Shown here: piece after piece, positions 14,313 through 17,194 of the stretch
Layout: every line of letters begins with the position of its first letter
Numbering within the stretch: the first letter of the stretch is position 1
Assembly: GCA_900556785.1 (NCBI GenBank)
Contig: USQK01000035.1
Location: 1 to 17,194 of the forward strand
Direction: 5' to 3'
Length of the DNA: 17,194 bases
From: an uncultured Veillonella sp.
Lineage (GTDB): Bacteria > Bacillota > Negativicutes > Veillonellales > Veillonellaceae
Notes under the pieces: model-generated
The model's database searches: none
What the model saw: only the letters and a program-made list of their open reading frames with translations
What the model was told of the DNA's origin: nothing
Program-made: the position numbers and the translations under genes

Positions 14313-15773
14313 TTATTTTTCCATTGTATCTTCCACTGGAGTAGGAGGTACAGAAGAGTCTGTAGTTTGACCGTCACCCCACCATACGATACCGTATGAA
14401 TGATTAAGAACAGAACGGTTAAATACAGGTGTTTCGATGCCTGCCTTGCGTTGTTTGATATAGTCATCAAGAGCAAGACCTGCAGTACGTCCCATACGTA
14501 CGATGGAACTAATATTAGTTAATACTAAGAAGGCCATGAATAAATCGGCTAAATTCCATACTAGATCAAGGGAGGCAATAGAGCCTACGAATGTCATGAT
14601 TATTACACCAATACGGAATAAATGAAGATAGAATTTCTTTTCTGTTAAGTGGCTAATATTAATTTCGCCGTAGTAATAGTTACCAATTAAGGAACTGAAG
14701 GAGAACATTACGATAAAGATTGCTACCGCTGTTGGAGCCCAAGAACCAAGTTGTTGTTCTAGATTATGTTGTACTAGAGCAACACCAGTTAAACCTGTTG
14801 TGCTATAGTCGCCAACCATGAGTACAATGAATGCTGAAGCTGTACAAATGATGAAAGTATCAAGGAATACACCAAATGCTTGTACAAGACCTTGTTCAAC
14901 AGGATGGTTAACAGCCGCAGTAGCCGCTGCATTAGGCACAGAACCTTCACCAGCTTCGTTGGAGAATAGACCACGTTTAATACCATTCATTACAGTGGCA
15001 CCTAATAAGCCACCACCTGCTGCTACTGGTTCAAAGGCTGAGCTAATAATAGTATAAATAACATGTGGGAATTGGGTGATGTTCATAATGACTACGAATA
15101 ATGCAGTAGCAATATATAGTACAGCCATGATAGGAACGATGATTTCAGATGCTTTTGCAACGCGATGAATACCACCAAAAATAATGAGGCCAAGAAGTAT
15201 TGCTACAACGGCACCGGTGTAGGATACATCAAAGTTAAATACTTGAAGAGATGCAGCCAATGTATTAGCTTGTACAGAGTTGTAAATCCAACCGTATGTA
15301 ATACTGATCAAAATTGCAAATAAAACAGATAATGCTTTGTTGTTTAAACCATAGCGAATGTAGTATGCTGGGCCGCCGTAAAAGCCGCCTTTAGCAACAG
15401 GTTCTTTGTAGATTTGTGCTAATGTAGATTCGATGAAACCTGTAGCAGCACCAATAAGAGCGATAACCCACATCCAGAAAATAGCACCAGGACCACCGAG
15501 TACAACAGCAATCGCTATACCTGCGATGTTACCAACACCTACACGAGATGCAGTACTAACACAGAACGCTTGGAATGAGGATACATGATTTTTTTCTGTA
15601 GAACTACCTGCACCATTGATTACGAGGCGAATCATTTCTTTGATCATACGAATTTGTACAAAATTCGTTGTCATCGTAAAGAAGAGACCTGCGCCGATGA
15701 GGATAAAGATGATGAAATAACTCCATAAATAGCCATTAATGGTAGAAATAGCATCATTGAGCATTGCTTCCAT
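14313..15773 (-). CDS. Alanine/glycine:cation symporter (AGCS family)
   Basis: 486-residue inner-membrane carrier that takes up alanine, glycine or a related amino acid with sodium or protons. Family signatures are present: VGVGNIAGIAIAVVLGGPGA (78-97), with the glycine-rich helix of the substrate site, EPVAKGGFYGGPAYYIRYG (124-142), and SNEAGEGSVPNAAA (271-284). About eleven hydrophobic segments are visible, and the C-terminus is a hydrophilic tail rich in Thr and Pro. The start is ATG 15773, with AAAGGAG 7 bases upstream on the - strand. It is probably a single-gene unit. Together with the neighbouring glutamate dehydrogenase it suggests use of amino acids, though the 277-base gap and the terminator argue against one operon. 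Confidence 0.93.
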   Translation of the reverse strand: MEAMLNDAISTINGYLWSYFIIFILIGAGLFFTMTTNFVQIRMIKEMIRLVINGAGSSTEKNHVSSFQAFCVSTASRVGVGNIAGIAIAVVLGGPGAIFWMWVIALIGAATGFIESTLAQIYKEPVAKGGFYGGPAYYIRYGLNNKALSVLFAILISITYGWIYNSVQANTLAASLQVFNFDVSYTGAVVAILLGLIIFGGIHRVAKASEIIVPIMAVLYIATALFVVIMNITQFPHVIYTIISSAFEPVAAGGGLLGATVMNGIKRGLFSNEAGEGSVPNAAATAAVNHPVEQGLVQAFGVFLDTFIICTASAFIVLMVGDYSTTGLTGVALVQHNLEQQLGSWAPTAVAIFIVMFSFSSLIGNYYYGEINISHLTEKKFYLHLFRIGVIIMTFVGSIASLDLVWNLADLFMAFLVLTNISSIVRMGRTAGLALDDYIKQRKAGIETPVFNRSVLNHSYGIVWWGDGQTTDSSVPPTPVEDTMEK

Positions 15774-15802
15774 AAAAACGCTCCTTTCTCATAAAAAGAA
15801 TT

Positions 15803-15830
15803 CTTATAATTATTAATAATATTGTATCAA
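15803..15830 (-). promoter_or_regulatory. Possible promoter of the AGCS symporter gene
   Basis: On the - strand TTGATA (15830-15825), 16 bases, TATAAG (15808-15803). The surrounding sequence is very AT-rich, so other positions are possible. Confidence 0.4.
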
Positions 15831-15851
15831 TTTCTATAGACTATGTAAAAC

Positions 15852-15879
15852 AAAATCCCTCACAAGAGTGAAGGATTTT
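15852..15879 (-). terminator. Terminator of the ispE-gntR operon
   Basis: AAAATCCCTCAC (15852-15863) and GTGAAGGATTTT (15868-15879) form a 12-bp stem with one mismatch around AAGA. On the - strand the hairpin ends in UUUUGUUUU. It lies 40 bases after the regulator's stop. Confidence 0.75.
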
Positions 15880-15918
15880 ATTAATAGTTTATTATTGTAT
15901 AGCAACTAAGATGTTTCT

Positions 15919-16611
15919 TTAAGCTTTAGTGAATTCCGGTGATTCCTCCATGCCTTGTAATAAGGTTTGTTCGGAATGTTCCATGTGAATTCTTGCCAAC
16001 TTACGAGCTTGAGTAGCATTATGTGAAGCAATGGCCTCTACCAATTGACGGTGTTCTTCCCATGTCTTTCTTAGTCGGCCCGGTTGATTCATAGAGAAGC
16101 TACGGAATCGATAGGTTTGCTCCCGCAAGTTGTGTACGATATCTGCTAAACGTTCGTTACGCGATGCACGATATAGTACTTCATGGAATTCTACGTCTGC
16201 TGTTACGACGGACTCCATGTCTTTATTCTCCATATGGTCACCGATCGCTACGAGCATTCGTTCTAGTGTTTCGATTTCCTCTTCGGTTATGCGTTCGGCA
16301 GCAAGGCCTGCTGCGAGTTCTTCTAGGGCAGATCGAATTTCAAATACTTGAGTAATATCCTTTAACGATATATTGGCTACATATGTACCACGGCGAGGAA
16401 CCATGACAACAAAACCTTCGAGCTCAAGCTTACGAATGGCTTCGCGAATTGGTGTACGGCTCACACCGAGTTCTTCAGCTAGAGGGATTTCCATAAGGCG
16501 TTCGCCCGGTTTTAACACGCCGTCTTGAATGGCTTGACGTAATGTTTCACTTACGACTTCGCGTAGAGGTTTATACGCATCTAAGCGTATTGGTTGTAAC
16601 CGTTTTGTCAT
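15919..16611 (-). CDS. GntR-family transcriptional regulator, FadR/FCD subfamily
   Basis: 230-residue regulator counted from ATG 16611. This start has AGGAGG (16624-16619) 7 bases upstream and begins with MTKRLQPIRL; a start further upstream would lie inside ispE. Residues about 12-80 are the winged helix-turn-helix: PLREVVSETLRQAI, LAEELGVSRTPIREAI as the recognition helix region, and RRGTYV in the wing. Residues about 90-220 form the all-helical FCD domain, with the metal/ligand-binding pattern DVEFH, EEHRQL and HMEHSE. FCD proteins usually sense organic acids or other small metabolites, mostly as repressors. The gene overlaps ispE by four bases (ATGA), so the two are translationally coupled. 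Its target is unknown and need not be isoprenoid synthesis. Confidence 0.9.
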   Translation of the reverse strand: MTKRLQPIRLDAYKPLREVVSETLRQAIQDGVLKPGERLMEIPLAEELGVSRTPIREAIRKLELEGFVVMVPRRGTYVANISLKDITQVFEIRSALEELAAGLAAERITEEEIETLERMLVAIGDHMENKDMESVVTADVEFHEVLYRASRNERLADIVHNLREQTYRFRSFSMNQPGRLRKTWEEHRQLVEAIASHNATQARKLARIHMEHSEQTLLQGMEESPEFTKA

Positions 16612-17194
16612 GGTAAGTCCTCCTGTGTACATGTTTTTGTAATGAGCGATAGCCAATCATGGCCTGCTGCTTTGATCTCTTCTTGCAGTTGTAATGCTTC
16701 CATTGGTTTATCCAGCAATACCACCATTGTAGGACCACTACCAGTCATAATCGTTGGATACCCACGACTAGTGAAGAATTCTTTACAAATGACAAGTTCT
16801 TCATGGTCAGGGAAGAGTAGTTCTTCAAATGTATTAGCACTAGTAAGGAATGCTGATTTTAAGTCATTATTTTCTAAGTGTTGTTGGACTGTATCGATGG
16901 TTTGTTTTGTTGCTACGGACTTATTTGTGAAGCGACCATAAGCAGCTGCAGTTGATACAGAAACCTTTGGCTTTACTAGTAATAACCAATGTGGATCTGG
17001 AGATTTTCCGTACGTTAATATTTCACCACGCCCCGTGCCACGTGCTGTACCACCTTGCAATAGGAATGGCACATCGGATCCAAGAGTAGCACCGATTTGT
17101 AAAAGTTCCTCTTGGGTGAGTCGTAAGTCCCAGAATCGATTGAGACCTACTAACATAGCTGCCGCATCAGCACTACCACCGCCAAGACCGGCTT
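16608..17194 (-). CDS. ispE: 4-diphosphocytidyl-2-C-methyl-D-erythritol kinase (partial, N-terminus outside the window)
   Basis: GHMP kinase of the non-mevalonate isoprenoid pathway; it phosphorylates CDP-methylerythritol. The reading frame is open to the window edge, so roughly the first 90-100 residues are missing. The visible part begins with the ATP-binding loop AGLGGGSADAAA. It continues with LGSDVPFLLQGGTARGTGRGE, split here as LGSDVPF and GGTARGTGRGE, a strong IspE signature. Near the C-terminus is MTGSGPT, the third GHMP motif. An internal ATG at 17156 is not the start, because the ATP-binding loop precedes it. The gene is followed directly by the overlapping GntR gene. Confidence 0.93.
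   Translation of the reverse strand, partial: AGLGGGSADAAAMLVGLNRFWDLRLTQEELLQIGATLGSDVPFLLQGGTARGTGRGEILTYGKSPDPHWLLLVKPKVSVSTAAAYGRFTNKSVATKQTIDTVQQHLENNDLKSAFLTSANTFEELLFPDHEELVICKEFFTSRGYPTIMTGSGPTMVVLLDKPMEALQLQEEIKAAGHDWLSLITKTCTQEDLP

Overview
The window looks like the chromosome of a low-GC Negativicute, most probably Veillonella or a close relative. This is judged from the overall AT-rich codon use, the frequent TTG starts behind strong AAGGAG sites, and the gene content: a nickel/peptide-type ABC importer, NAD-type glutamate dehydrogenase, an AGCS amino-acid symporter, and ispE followed by a GntR/FCD regulator. The genus is an inference from gene content, not from a marker gene. No rRNA, tRNA, CRISPR array, transposase or phage gene was seen.

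Left part (1-4196, + strand): the 3' end of a family-5 solute-binding protein (SBP), two short NikD/NikE-type ATPases that follow it closely, a terminator, and then a second, separately promoted lipoprotein SBP that is clearly a paralogue of the first. The second SBP has a palindrome of CsoR-operator type overlapping one of its two candidate promoters. This region reads as an importer of peptides or metal chelates with two alternative receptors. A bidirectional terminator separates it from a convergent membrane-anchored protein of unknown function (4206-5141, - strand), whose leader RNA can fold in two ways.

Middle part (5457-8771, + strand): a two-gene cassette. It consists of a 967-residue protein combining an HKD (phospholipase D-like) nuclease domain, a superfamily 2 helicase and a long C-terminal region of DUF3427 type, followed six bases later by a NUDIX hydrolase. 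This is the best candidate for an accessory defence or DNA-repair system in the window.

8978-12694 (+ strand): a two-domain sulfurtransferase with a small membrane protein; exonuclease III, whose promoter takes its -35 box from a 19-bp tandem repeat; queC; a 208-bp, highly self-complementary element without coding potential; and queT. queT is preceded by what reads as a class I preQ1 riboswitch with mutually exclusive antiterminator and terminator hairpins. queC (preQ0 synthesis) and queT (import of queuosine precursors) together serve tRNA queuosine formation.

Right part (12779-17194, - strand): glutamate dehydrogenase, an alanine/glycine:cation symporter, and an ispE-gntR pair overlapping by ATGA, with ispE running off the window. 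Convergent gene pairs are separated by strong bidirectional terminators.
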